Source: CAMAXB01 sp964476565
Lineage (GTDB): Bacteria > Verrucomicrobiota > Verrucomicrobiia > Opitutales > Opitutaceae
Direction of reading: 5' to 3'
DNA: 64,000 bases
NCBI GenBank assembly: GCA_964476565.1
Contig: CAYZBG010000005.1
Location: 1-64,000, forward strand
A model generated the notes under the pieces. The model was given only the letters and a program-made list of their open reading frames with translations. It made no database searches and was not told the origin of the DNA. Of this stretch, positions 18,664 through 26,350 are shown in pieces (within the stretch, counting starts at the first letter, position 1; every line of letters starts with the position of its first letter). The translations under genes and the position numbers were made by a program.

Positions 18664-19608
18664 ATGAAATCATCCTACCTCCTGATCGCTGCGGGCACCC
18701 TGCTCGCATCCCTGCCGCCGACCGCGTCCGCGCGGATCGAGCGTACCGCCACCCAGATCTTTGCGGCCGAACCCGGCGGCAAGCTCACCGTCAGCACCGA
18801 GGGCGGCGACGTCCAGGTGCAACGCGGGTCCGACCACGAGGTGCGAGTCGAGGCACGGTTCGTGTTTCCCCACGCTCAGACCGAGGCTGACGCCGATGCC
18901 GTGATGAAAAATCTCGGCTTCTCCATCGCCAAGACCGGCAACGCCGTCACCGCCGTGGCGCGGGGCGAACGTAAACGCACCGTCCTGCCCTGGCAGGGCC
19001 GCCCGGTGACCGTGAGCTTCACCGTCTTCGTGCCCGCCCACTACCACGCGGAGCTCAAGACATCGGGCGGCGACGTCGATATCGTCGAACTTGGCGGCAA
19101 TGTCGTGGCCCGCACCAGCGGCGGCGACATCCGACTCGGCCGCATCACCGGTCACATCGAGGCCGTCACCTCCGGGGGCGACATCACGGTCGAATCCGGC
19201 GGCGGCTCGGCCAAGCTCACCACGTCGGGCGGAGACATCGTGGTGCAACGCATCGCCGGCCTCGCGCGGTTGAACACCAGTGGCGGCGACATCGACATCG
19301 CCGATGCCCACGGTCCGGTGCAGGCCTCGACCTCGGGCGGCACGGTGCGCGCCCGGTTCGCCGGCCGCATGCCGGCCAGCTCGGTGCTGACCTCGTCAGG
19401 CGGTGACATCATCGCCCGCGTCGGTAACGATGCCGCCTTTCAGCTGGAGGCGAGTGCCGCCGGCGGGGGCGTCGAAGCGGACGGCCTGCCCATTCACCTC
19501 CAGTCCGGAGGACTCGGCAAGAGCCGGCTCAAAGGTGTCGTCAACCAGGGCGAGGCTCGGCTGACCTTGCGCACGAGCGGCGGCGACATCCGGATCGAGC
19601 GCTCTTGA
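18664..19608 (+). CDS. DUF4097-type secreted beta-repeat protein
   Basis: Exported protein of 314 residues with a signal peptide (1-24, ending PTASA). The body is a chain of SGGD-containing beta repeats: variants of T-S-G-G-D-I/V occur at least eight times, about every 20 residues, from residue 45 to the C terminus. This is the DUF4097 adhesin-like right-handed beta-solenoid pattern, in which each turn stacks one repeat. The family has no known enzymatic role; a cell-envelope structural or binding role is inferred. A GGAGGA Shine-Dalgarno at about 18650 supports ATG 18664. Confidence 0.88.
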   Translation: MKSSYLLIAAGTLLASLPPTASARIERTATQIFAAEPGGKLTVSTEGGDVQVQRGSDHEVRVEARFVFPHAQTEADADAVMKNLGFSIAKTGNAVTAVARGERKRTVLPWQGRPVTVSFTVFVPAHYHAELKTSGGDVDIVELGGNVVARTSGGDIRLGRITGHIEAVTSGGDITVESGGGSAKLTTSGGDIVVQRIAGLARLNTSGGDIDIADAHGPVQASTSGGTVRARFAGRMPASSVLTSSGGDIIARVGNDAAFQLEASAAGGGVEADGLPIHLQSGGLGKSRLKGVVNQGEARLTLRTSGGDIRIERS

Positions 19609-19661
19609 ATACCGGCGGGCCGCGGGCTTGCCCCGGACCCGCCGCTGCGGATGCTGCCGGC

Positions 19662-21155
19662 ATGTCCGCCTACGCCACGCTCGTCGCCAAGCTCAAGCGC
19701 GCCCACACCCTTGGTACCGTCGCCGGCCTGCTCGGCTGGGACGAACAGGTCTATCTCCCGCCCGACAGCACGGATCAGCGCGCCGAGCAGCTGGCCGTGC
19801 TTGCCGAGTTGCACCACGCCGCCGCGACCGATCCGGCCATCGGCCGCGCCCTGGGCGAACTCGAAGCCGAACCGGGCCGACTTGCTCCAGACGAGGCCGT
19901 GGTCGTGCGCGAGGCACGCCGGGACTACGATCGTGCCACGCGACTGCCCGCCGATCTTGTCACCGAAAAGGCACGCCATGGCAGCGCGGCCTACCACGCC
20001 TGGACCGCAGCCCGCGCCCGGGCTGATTTCGGGGCCTTTGCTCCCTTTCTCGAGAAACACCTCGACCTCGCCCGGCGTGAAGCGGCCTGTCTCGGCTGGG
20101 GTGACCGACCCTACGACTACGCGATCGACAAGCACGACCCGGGACTCGATGCAGCGACGATCACCCGCCTCTTCAATGAGCTGAAACGCGACCTCCTGCC
20201 GCTCGTCCGGGCGATCGCCGCTTCGCCGGTGAAAGCTGACCCGACGCTGTTCCGCGGCTTTCCCGTCGAACGCCAGCGCGCCTTCCTGCTCAAGGTAACC
20301 GAACGCCTCGGCTTCAACTACCGGCGGGGACGTTTTGATGTGTCGGTGCACCCGTTCTGCGAGGGCTCCGGTGCCGACATCCGGATGACGACGCGATTCG
20401 ACGAGGACAATCCCCTCGATTCGCTCTTCAGCTCGATCCACGAAACCGGCCACGGGCTGTACGAACAAGGTCTGCCGCTGGCCGATCTCGGTACGCCGCT
20501 GGGGCAGAACGCCGGGATGGCGATGCATGAATCCCAAAGCCGCATGTGGGAGAACCAGGTCGCGCGCGGCCGGGCGTTCTGGCGTCACTTTGAACCCGAA
20601 TGGCGCGCCGCGTTTCCCGCCCAGCTCGACGGCATCTCGTCCGATGCGCTGTACCTCGCCATCAACGCAGTGCAACCCACCCTGATCCGGGTCGATTCCG
20701 ACGAGGTTCATTACAACCTGCACATTCTCCTCCGCTTCGACCTTGAGCGCCGCCTGTTCTCAGGCGAGCTGGCGGTGAGGGACCTCCCGGCGGCGTGGAA
20801 CGCCCTCGCGCAAGAGCTGCTCGGCCTCACGCCCGCCCACGACGGCGAGGGCGTCCTGCAGGACGTGCATTGGAGCGGCGGCGCCTTCGGTTACTTCCCC
20901 AGCTACTGCCTCGGCAATATGATCGCCGCCCAGAACTGGGCGGCGGTGCGCCGTGACCTGCCCGGGCTTGAGGACGATTTCGCCCGCGGCGAGTTTGGCC
21001 GCCTGCTCGGCTGGCTGCGCACCCACGTTCATGCGCAGGGCCGCCGCCTCCCCGCGCTCGACCTGGTGAAGCGTGTGACCGGCGAGGACCTCTCCCCCCG
21101 TCATCTGGTTTCGTATTTGAAAGAACGATACCTGCCGCTCTACGCCGCCACCTGA
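19662..21155 (+). CDS. M32-family metallocarboxypeptidase
   Basis: Carboxypeptidase Taq-like enzyme of 497 residues, the standard length for peptidase family M32. The zinc site is HETGH at residues 260-264 (SIHETGHGLYEQG), with a downstream glutamate in the helix containing HESQSRMWEN (third ligand and family signature). It trims C-terminal residues from peptides in the cytoplasm. ATG 19662 (MSAYATLVAKLKR) is chosen over 19605 because the family starts directly with this helix. TatD follows 7 bases downstream, probably on the same transcript. Confidence 0.93.
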   Translation: MSAYATLVAKLKRAHTLGTVAGLLGWDEQVYLPPDSTDQRAEQLAVLAELHHAAATDPAIGRALGELEAEPGRLAPDEAVVVREARRDYDRATRLPADLVTEKARHGSAAYHAWTAARARADFGAFAPFLEKHLDLARREAACLGWGDRPYDYAIDKHDPGLDAATITRLFNELKRDLLPLVRAIAASPVKADPTLFRGFPVERQRAFLLKVTERLGFNYRRGRFDVSVHPFCEGSGADIRMTTRFDEDNPLDSLFSSIHETGHGLYEQGLPLADLGTPLGQNAGMAMHESQSRMWENQVARGRAFWRHFEPEWRAAFPAQLDGISSDALYLAINAVQPTLIRVDSDEVHYNLHILLRFDLERRLFSGELAVRDLPAAWNALAQELLGLTPAHDGEGVLQDVHWSGGAFGYFPSYCLGNMIAAQNWAAVRRDLPGLEDDFARGEFGRLLGWLRTHVHAQGRRLPALDLVKRVTGEDLSPRHLVSYLKERYLPLYAAT

Positions 21156-21162
21156 TTTTGCC

Positions 21163-21960
21163 ATGCTCTTGGTCGACTCCCACACTCACCTCGAAACCTT
21201 CGCCCGCCGCGGGGACCTCGACGCCGTGCTGGCGCGCAGCCGGACCGCGTGCGTCGGGCGGCTGATCACCGTCGGCACGTCGACCGACGACTGGGAACTC
21301 TACCGGGGGCTCGCCCGCGTCCATGCCGGAACGGTCAGCTACACCGCGGGGCTGCACCCTTGCAGCGTCACCGGGAGCTGGTCCGACGAACTCGCCCGCC
21401 TGCCGGCCTGCTGGGACGAGTCCGGGCCGAAGCCCGTTGCCTTGGGGGAAATTGGGCTCGACCGCTTTCACCTGCCCAAGGACGCCGCCGAGGCCGGGCG
21501 GATCTTCGGCTGGCAGCGCGACGCGTTCACCGAGGGACTGAAGCTCGCCCGCAGTCTCGGCTGTCCCGTCGTCATCCATTCGCGCGGAGCATTCCGCGAC
21601 TGCGTGGAGGCCATCGACGCGAGCGGGGTGGACTGGCGCAAGGTGGTCTTCCACTGCTTCGTCGAAGGCCCGGCCGAGATGAGCGCGCTCGTCGAGCGCG
21701 GCGGCTTCGGCTCGTTCACCGGCATTCTCACCTACAAGAGCGCCGACGCCGTGCGCGAAGCGATGAAGGTCCAGGGCCTCGACCGTCTGATGTTGGAAAC
21801 CGACGCACCCTACCTCACGCCCGTACCGCATCGCGGCAAACCCAACGAGCCCGCTTTCTTGCGGCACACGGCCGAGTTCGCTGCCGACGTGTTCGGTGTC
21901 AGCCTCGAATCGCTGGCCGAAAAAACCACCGCGACGGCCAGGGCGTTCTTCAATCTCTGA
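21163..21960 (+). CDS. TatD-family metal-dependent hydrolase
   Basis: TatD/YcfH amidohydrolase-fold protein of 265 residues. Metal ligands are visible in DSHTHLE (5-11), GEIGLD, HSRGAF, the His of FHCF, and ETDAPYLTP. Members are Mg-dependent DNases or D-aminoacyl-tRNA deacylase-like hydrolases; which applies here is not decidable. It lacks an export signal. It sits just after the M32 peptidase gene and is convergent with the HPr gene; the intervening 23 bases contain a short GAGGCC/GGCCTC hairpin without a T run. Confidence 0.9.
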   Translation: MLLVDSHTHLETFARRGDLDAVLARSRTACVGRLITVGTSTDDWELYRGLARVHAGTVSYTAGLHPCSVTGSWSDELARLPACWDESGPKPVALGEIGLDRFHLPKDAAEAGRIFGWQRDAFTEGLKLARSLGCPVVIHSRGAFRDCVEAIDASGVDWRKVVFHCFVEGPAEMSALVERGGFGSFTGILTYKSADAVREAMKVQGLDRLMLETDAPYLTPVPHRGKPNEPAFLRHTAEFAADVFGVSLESLAEKTTATARAFFNL

Positions 21961-21983
21961 GGCCCACGGCCTCGCCGCCAACC

Positions 21984-22286
21984 TCAGGCCTCGTCGAATT
22001 TGCGGGCGAAGAGCTGCTCGAGCTCCGCCAGCATCGCCGCGGCGTCATCCCCGGTGGCAATGAACTTGACCTTCGAACCCTTCCCGGCGGCGAGCATCAT
22101 CAGACCCATGATGCTCTTGCCGTTCACCTGTTCCTCGTCCTTTTCCACAAACACGTCCGCTTTGAACTTGTTGGTGATCCGAACGATCATCGCCGCAGGA
22201 CGGGCGTGAATGCCCATCTTGTTCTGGACCACGAGCTCCTTGGAGAGCCCCTGGCCGGCGGCGGCGGTGTCGGTTTTGTCTGGCAT
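21984..22286 (-). CDS. HPr-family phosphocarrier protein
   Basis: HPr-like protein of 100 residues, about 12 longer at the N terminus than standard HPr. The phosphorylatable histidine is His27 in GIHARPA (His15 of canonical HPr), and the regulatory serine is Ser58 in VNGKSIMGLMML (Ser46). Both sites are intact, so it can in principle receive phosphate from enzyme I and from an HPr kinase. No PTS enzyme I, enzyme II or HPr kinase is in the window, so it may serve regulation (carbon or nitrogen PTS) rather than sugar transport. It is divergent from kdsB. Confidence 0.92.
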   Translation of the reverse strand: MPDKTDTAAAGQGLSKELVVQNKMGIHARPAAMIVRITNKFKADVFVEKDEEQVNGKSIMGLMMLAAGKGSKVKFIATGDDAAAMLAELEQLFARKFDEA

Positions 22287-22357
22287 GGGCAGGGAAACGT
22301 TCCGGCGGTGCGGGCGGCTTGCAACCCAAAAACCGGCCGTTCAGCCTGCCCCGCGCC

Positions 22358-23101
22358 ATGGCCAAGACAGCAATCATCGTACCCTGCCGGCTGGAATCCA
22401 CGCGTTTTCCCCGGAAGCTGCTGCATCCGATTCGCGGCAAACCGTTGCTGCTGTGGGTCGCGGAACGCATCCGCCAGGAGGCCCCGCAGTTTCCTCTCTT
22501 CTTCGCGGTCGACGACGAGCGGCTGGCCCGCCCCTTACGCGACGCCGGGTTCGAAGCCCTTCTGACCCGCGTCGATCACCAGAGCGGGACCGACCGCATT
22601 GCCGAAGCGAATCGCAGCGTGGGCGCCGACCGGGTGATCAACGTGCAGGCCGACGAGCCGCTGGTGTCTCGCAGCCAAGTGAATGCCCTCGCCGGGCTCA
22701 TTGGCGGCGAAGCGCCCATGGCCACCCTCGCGACGCCGTTTGCCAACGCGGACGACTTCTACAATCCGAACCAGGTCAAGGTGGTGTTCGACCGGAACGG
22801 CCGCGCCCTGTACTTCTCACGTTCGCCCCTGCCCTACGCCCGCGACCTGAAGGGAGTCGTCGACGACACGTGGGTCCGGTCCCACCCCTGCCACCGCCAC
22901 CTCGGCCTGTACGCCTACCACGCCAGCCTGCTGGAGGAGTTTGCTCGCCTGCCGCTGGGTCGGTTCGAGGCGATCGAACGGCTCGAACAACTGCGGGTGC
23001 TGGAGAACGGCTACGACATCGCGGTCGCGGTCACGGCCGATCCCACCATCGGCGTCGACACACCGGAAGACGCCGTGAAGTTCGAGCAGTGGCTCGGCTG
23101 A
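22358..23101 (+). CDS. kdsB: 3-deoxy-manno-octulosonate cytidylyltransferase
   Basis: CMP-Kdo synthetase of 247 residues, the normal KdsB size. It activates Kdo with CTP for lipopolysaccharide core synthesis in the cytoplasm, so a Gram-negative envelope is implied. The nucleotide-binding N terminus IIVPCRLESTRFPRKLL, the VQADEPLV motif and the GVDTPEDA C-terminal motif are all present. ATG 22358 is chosen because the family begins a few residues before the IIP/VP core. It is convergent with carA. Confidence 0.95.
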   Translation: MAKTAIIVPCRLESTRFPRKLLHPIRGKPLLLWVAERIRQEAPQFPLFFAVDDERLARPLRDAGFEALLTRVDHQSGTDRIAEANRSVGADRVINVQADEPLVSRSQVNALAGLIGGEAPMATLATPFANADDFYNPNQVKVVFDRNGRALYFSRSPLPYARDLKGVVDDTWVRSHPCHRHLGLYAYHASLLEEFARLPLGRFEAIERLEQLRVLENGYDIAVAVTADPTIGVDTPEDAVKFEQWLG

Positions 23102-23114
23102 GCCGCCCCGCCGG

Positions 23115-24287
23115 TCAGATTTTGCCGGCCTTGCGCGCCTCGACCATGCGGTAGAAATCCTGGAAGAGCGGATCGGCGTCATTCGGACCCGGTGCGGCCT
23201 CCGGGTGATACTGCACCGAAAAGACCGGCAGACGCGTATGACGCAGCCCCTCGACCGTCTGGTCGTTAAGGTTGATCTCCGTCACCTTGGCGCCGCCTTT
23301 CTCAATGCTCTTCGGATCCGTGGCGAAGCCGTGATTCTGGGCGGTGATCGAAACCTTGCCGGTCTCGAGGTTCTTGACCGGCTGGTTGCCGCCGCGATGG
23401 CCAAACTTCAGCTTGAACGTCGTCCCCCCGACGGCGTGGGTGATCATCTGGTGTCCCAAGCAGATCCCGAAGGTGGGAAAGTCGGGCAAGAGGGCGGTCA
23501 CGGTCTTGTGCACGTAAGCCAGCGCGGACGGGTCACCGGGACCGTTCGAAAGGAAAAGCGCGTCAGGCTTGTGCTCCCGCACCTGCTCGGCCGACGCCAT
23601 GGCAGGAAACACCTGCACCTCGAAACCATGGTTCACCAGCTTGCGGTAAATGGAGTACTTCGCGCCGTAATCGAAGGCCGCCACGCGGAACTTCTTCGCC
23701 GGCACCTTCGGCGTGCCGAAGGTCGTGCCCACCGGAAGGTAGGGCGTGTTGTAGTTCGCCGCGTCGTCGGCCTTCCAGAGAAACGGCGCCTTGGTCGTGA
23801 CGTCCTTGACGTAGTCGCTGCCGGCCATGTCCTGCCAGCCGCGCGCCCGCTTGATCGCCTCGTCGTCGCTCAAGGGCAGCGTGCTCAGGCAGCACTTCAT
23901 CGCGCCGTCGACCCGCAGCTTCTTGGTCAGGGCCCGCGTATCCACTTCGCTGATGCCAGGAATGCCGTGCTTGCGCAGGTAGTCGTGCAGGGAAAGCTGG
24001 GAGCGCCAGTTGCTGACGATCGGCGAGACCTCGCGCACCACAAAGCCGGTTGCCTTCGGCGCCGAGGCCTCGGCGTCCTCGGGATTGATCCCGTAGTTGC
24101 CGATTTGCACGGCCGTCATCGTCACAATCTGCCCGAAATACGAGGGATCGGTGAGGATCTCCTGATATCCGGTCATCGATGTGTTGAACACACATTCGCC
24201 GGCGACCGTGGCATCGGCGCCAAAAGCGCGGCCGCGAAACACGGAACCATCTTCGAGAGCGAGGACTGCGGGCTGGGACGTGGACAT
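23115..24287 (-). CDS. carA: Carbamoyl-phosphate synthase small (glutaminase) subunit
   Basis: CarA of 390 residues. It hydrolyses glutamine and channels ammonia to CarB for carbamoyl phosphate, used for pyrimidines and arginine. The N-terminal CPSase domain (ALEDGSVFRGRAFG, TGYQEILTDPSY) is followed by a class I glutamine amidotransferase with the nucleophile in FGICLGHQ and the His-Pro-Glu of VQYHPEA. ATG 24287 (MSTSQPAVLALEDG) fits the family; the frame is open further upstream to 24431 but those residues are unlike CarA. carB is not adjacent. It is divergent from kamA across about 177 bases. Confidence 0.95.
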   Translation of the reverse strand: MSTSQPAVLALEDGSVFRGRAFGADATVAGECVFNTSMTGYQEILTDPSYFGQIVTMTAVQIGNYGINPEDAEASAPKATGFVVREVSPIVSNWRSQLSLHDYLRKHGIPGISEVDTRALTKKLRVDGAMKCCLSTLPLSDDEAIKRARGWQDMAGSDYVKDVTTKAPFLWKADDAANYNTPYLPVGTTFGTPKVPAKKFRVAAFDYGAKYSIYRKLVNHGFEVQVFPAMASAEQVREHKPDALFLSNGPGDPSALAYVHKTVTALLPDFPTFGICLGHQMITHAVGGTTFKLKFGHRGGNQPVKNLETGKVSITAQNHGFATDPKSIEKGGAKVTEINLNDQTVEGLRHTRLPVFSVQYHPEAAPGPNDADPLFQDFYRMVEARKAGKI

Positions 24288-24421
24288 TAAAGCCAGACGA
24301 AAGAGCCTCGCCCGCAGCCTGCCAAGGGTTTTGTGGGTCCGGGCCCGTCCGCAGGGGAGAAATCTTTGCCCGCACTGACGCAACGTTTGCGTAACGGCCC
24401 CGCGCAAAGCCCACCCGTCGT

Positions 24422-24450
24422 TTGACAGCAAGTGATTAGGGGCCTAATCA
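24422..24450 (+). promoter_or_regulatory. kamA promoter with overlapping palindromic operator-like repeat
   Basis: A perfect TTGACA (24422-24427), a 17-base spacer, and TAATCA (24445-24450) form a strong -35/-10 pair. A perfect 8-bp inverted repeat, TGATTAGG (24433-24440) and CCTAATCA (24443-24450) with 2 bases between, covers the spacer and the -10 box. A repressor bound here would block polymerase. The predicted transcription start is about 24457. Confidence 0.65.
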
Positions 24451-24464
24451 TGCGCCTCACGCCC

Positions 24465-25670
24465 ATGGCTTACACCGACGATCGCGCGACTTGGTTCGAG
24501 GGACAGGGACTTTGGCAGCACGTACCTGCCGACCAATGGCAGGACTGGACCTGGCAGTTGAAGAACCGCATCACCACGCTGGATCAGCTGGAGAGTTACA
24601 TGACGCTGACGCCCGAGGAACGCCGGGGCGTCGCCTTCGCCGGACACAAGCTCGCCCTCGCGATCACCCCCTATTTTTTCAACCTGATCGACCGCCAAGA
24701 CCCGAATTGCCCGATTCGGAAGCAAATGATTCCCCGTGAGGGAGAAACCTTCATCTCCGAGGGCGAGCAGCTCGATTCCTTGGGCGAAGACGAGCATTCG
24801 CCGGTGCCGGGACTCGTTCACCGCTACCCGGATCGCGTGCTCTTTCTCGTGACGGACCGGTGTGCCGCCTACTGCCGCTACTGCACGCGCAGCCGGTTGG
24901 TTTCAAACGCCCAAGACTACAACTTCCACCCGGAGTACGAGCAGGGTTTGCGTTACATCGAGTCGCATCCCGAGATCCGCGACGTCCTGCTCTCCGGGGG
25001 CGACCCGCTCCTGCTGTCCGACAAGAAGTTGGAACATTTGCTCAGCCGGTTGCGCGCGATCAAGCACGTCGAATTCATCCGCATTGGCTCCCGCATCCCG
25101 GTGTTCCTGCCCCAACGCATCACGCCGGCCCTCTGCGACCTGTTCAAGACGTACGGCCCCATCTGGATGAGCATCCACGTCAATCACCCGAAGGAGGCCA
25201 CGGCCGAACTACGCGCCGCCTGCGAGCGCCTGAGTTTCGCCGGCTTGCCCCTGGGCAACCAGAGTGTGCTGCTGAAGGGCGTGAACGACGACGCCGACGT
25301 GATGAAGGCCCTGGTGCATCGCCTCCTGCGCATGCGCGTCCGGCCGTACTACCTCTACCAGATGGACCTGATCACGGGAGGCAGCCACTTCAAGGTGGAT
25401 GTGCGTAAGGGCATCGAGATCATCCGCGCCCTCCGCGGCCACACCACCGGTTATGCCGTGCCCCAGTATGTCATCGACGCCCCCGGCGGCGGCGGCAAGG
25501 TGCCGATCAACCCGGACTACGTGGAGACCGTCAACGACGACGAGATCGTGTTCCGCAACTACGAGGGCAACGTCTACCGTTATCCATTGAAACACCGCCG
25601 CTTGGAGACGTCGACCCCGGCCGCACCGGCTGGGCCCGCCGACGCCGGGACTACGGGCCTGCACGCCTGA
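24465..25670 (+). CDS. kamA: Lysine 2,3-aminomutase (radical SAM, PLP)
   Basis: Radical-SAM enzyme of about 401 residues converting L-lysine to L-beta-lysine. The Fe-S/SAM motif is Cys133-x3-Cys137-x2-Cys140 (CAAYCRYC), followed by the GGDPL motif; the PLP lysine lies in PGGGGKVP. The length fits the KamA type rather than the shorter EpmB. An in-frame ATG at 24450 overlaps the predicted -10 box, so ATG 24465 (MAYTDDRATW) is chosen, giving a near-leaderless mRNA. No beta-lysine acetyltransferase (ablB) or lysine fermentation gene is next to it, so use as an osmolyte precursor, in EF-P modification, or in catabolism cannot be decided. Confidence 0.9.
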   Translation: MAYTDDRATWFEGQGLWQHVPADQWQDWTWQLKNRITTLDQLESYMTLTPEERRGVAFAGHKLALAITPYFFNLIDRQDPNCPIRKQMIPREGETFISEGEQLDSLGEDEHSPVPGLVHRYPDRVLFLVTDRCAAYCRYCTRSRLVSNAQDYNFHPEYEQGLRYIESHPEIRDVLLSGGDPLLLSDKKLEHLLSRLRAIKHVEFIRIGSRIPVFLPQRITPALCDLFKTYGPIWMSIHVNHPKEATAELRAACERLSFAGLPLGNQSVLLKGVNDDADVMKALVHRLLRMRVRPYYLYQMDLITGGSHFKVDVRKGIEIIRALRGHTTGYAVPQYVIDAPGGGGKVPINPDYVETVNDDEIVFRNYEGNVYRYPLKHRRLETSTPAAPAGPADAGTTGLHA

Positions 25671-25703
25671 GATTCCCGCGCCGCGCAGACCAAGAAATCG
25701 CGA

Positions 25704-25850
25704 AGATTTTTTTGAGCGTTTCGCACCCGAGCCCGTCTATCTCCGCGTAGTCAGCATCGTTCGTTAGGGAACGATTCTTGTTTGTAGTTCTTACGGTTTG
25801 CTTGGTGTTAGGTCATAAAGGGCGTCCCGCAAGGGGCGCCTTTTATGTTT
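25704..25850 (+). ncRNA. Candidate small RNA, tandem copy 1
   Basis: First of two near-identical units. It has a promoter-like TTGAGC (25712-25717) with TCTATC 18 bases later, a 5' hairpin ATCGTTC/GAACGAT (25756-25762 with 25769-25775) closing a GTTAGG loop, then about 40 bases identical to copy 2 (about 25780-25819), and an intrinsic terminator. The predicted RNA is roughly 100 nt. No convincing protein frame runs through it. The GTTAGG loop sequence occurs again before the terminator (about 25807-25812). No known RNA family is recognised. Confidence 0.7.
25817..25850 (+). terminator. Intrinsic terminator of small RNA copy 1
   Basis: AAAGGGCGTCCC pairs with GGGGCGCCTTT around a GCAA loop, followed by TTTTATGTTT. 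The stem contains G-U pairs but is long and GC-rich. Confidence 0.8.
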
Positions 25851-25929
25851 TCGGAAAGGACGAAGCCGCGCCCCGGAAACCCGCACCACCCCGCCACCAA
25901 ACGGATGAAATTTCACCCGAAAAAAGATC

Positions 25930-26077
25930 GGGAATTTTTGAGCGTTTTGCGCCCGGGCCCGTCTATCTCCGCGTAGTCAGTATCGTTCGTTAGGGGACGG
26001 TGCTGGTTTGTAGTTCTTACGGTTTGCTTGGTGTTAGGTCATAAAAGGCGTCCCTCGCGGGGCGCCTTTTATGTTTA
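25930..26077 (+). ncRNA. Candidate small RNA, tandem copy 2
   Basis: Second unit, offset 226 bases from the first. The promoter-like boxes are TTGAGC (25938-25943) and TCTATC with the same 18-base spacing. The 5' hairpin is ATCGTTC/GGACGGT (25982-25988 with 25995-26001) around the same GTTAGG loop: the differences from copy 1 keep pairing through G-U pairs. The following 40-base core is identical to copy 1. The terminator stem and loop differ in sequence but preserve the structure. This pattern of structure kept under substitution supports a functional RNA. Confidence 0.7.
26043..26077. terminator. Bidirectional terminator between small RNA copy 2 and ykgJ-like gene
   Basis: AAAAGGCGTCCC pairs with GGGGCGCCTTTT around a TCGC loop. 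It has T-rich tails on both strands, so it can end the small RNA on the plus strand and the ykgJ-like transcript, whose stop is at 26075, on the minus strand. Confidence 0.8.
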
Positions 26078-26350
26078 CGCCTTGGCCGCATCCGGTGCGG
26101 TGAGTTGCTCCAGGGCTAGCAGGTGGCGCAGGGCATCTGCCCGGTCTTCCCCGCACATGTCCGCAGACGGATTCAGGCCTGAGCAAAACGCTGGCCGTTC
26201 CGGTTTCCCGAACAGACGGCACCGAAAATCATCGGTCAACTGCACGCACGGCACGCCGGCCGGTTTGCCCCACGGCATGCCCGGCAGCGGCGAGGTGATG
26301 GAGGGGGCGATGCAACACGCGCCGCACCCCGCCCGGCAGCCGAGACTCAT
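26075..26350 (-). CDS. YkgJ-family Cys-cluster protein
   Basis: Protein of 91 residues with the zinc/iron-binding cysteine cluster of the YkgJ/UPF0153 family: C-x3-C-x2-CC near the N terminus (CRAGCGACCIAPSI), then Cys in VPCVQL, CRLF and FCSGL. The family is widespread and poorly understood; a metal-cluster role in protein or RNA modification has been proposed. Its start overlaps the stop of the DUF748 gene by 4 bases, so the two are cotranslated. Confidence 0.85.
   Translation of the reverse strand: MSLGCRAGCGACCIAPSITSPLPGMPWGKPAGVPCVQLTDDFRCRLFGKPERPAFCSGLNPSADMCGEDRADALRHLLALEQLTAPDAAKA

Noticed and set aside
18329..18709. A minus-strand frame covering the 18.3-18.7 kb gap.
   Set aside because: Arg/Ser-rich without hydrophobic core, and antisense to the DUF4097 gene start with its Shine-Dalgarno.
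21959..21973. GAGGCC-CAC-GGCCTC hairpin between tatD and the HPr gene.
   Set aside because: The stem is only 6 bp and there is no T run on either strand, so it is not called a terminator.
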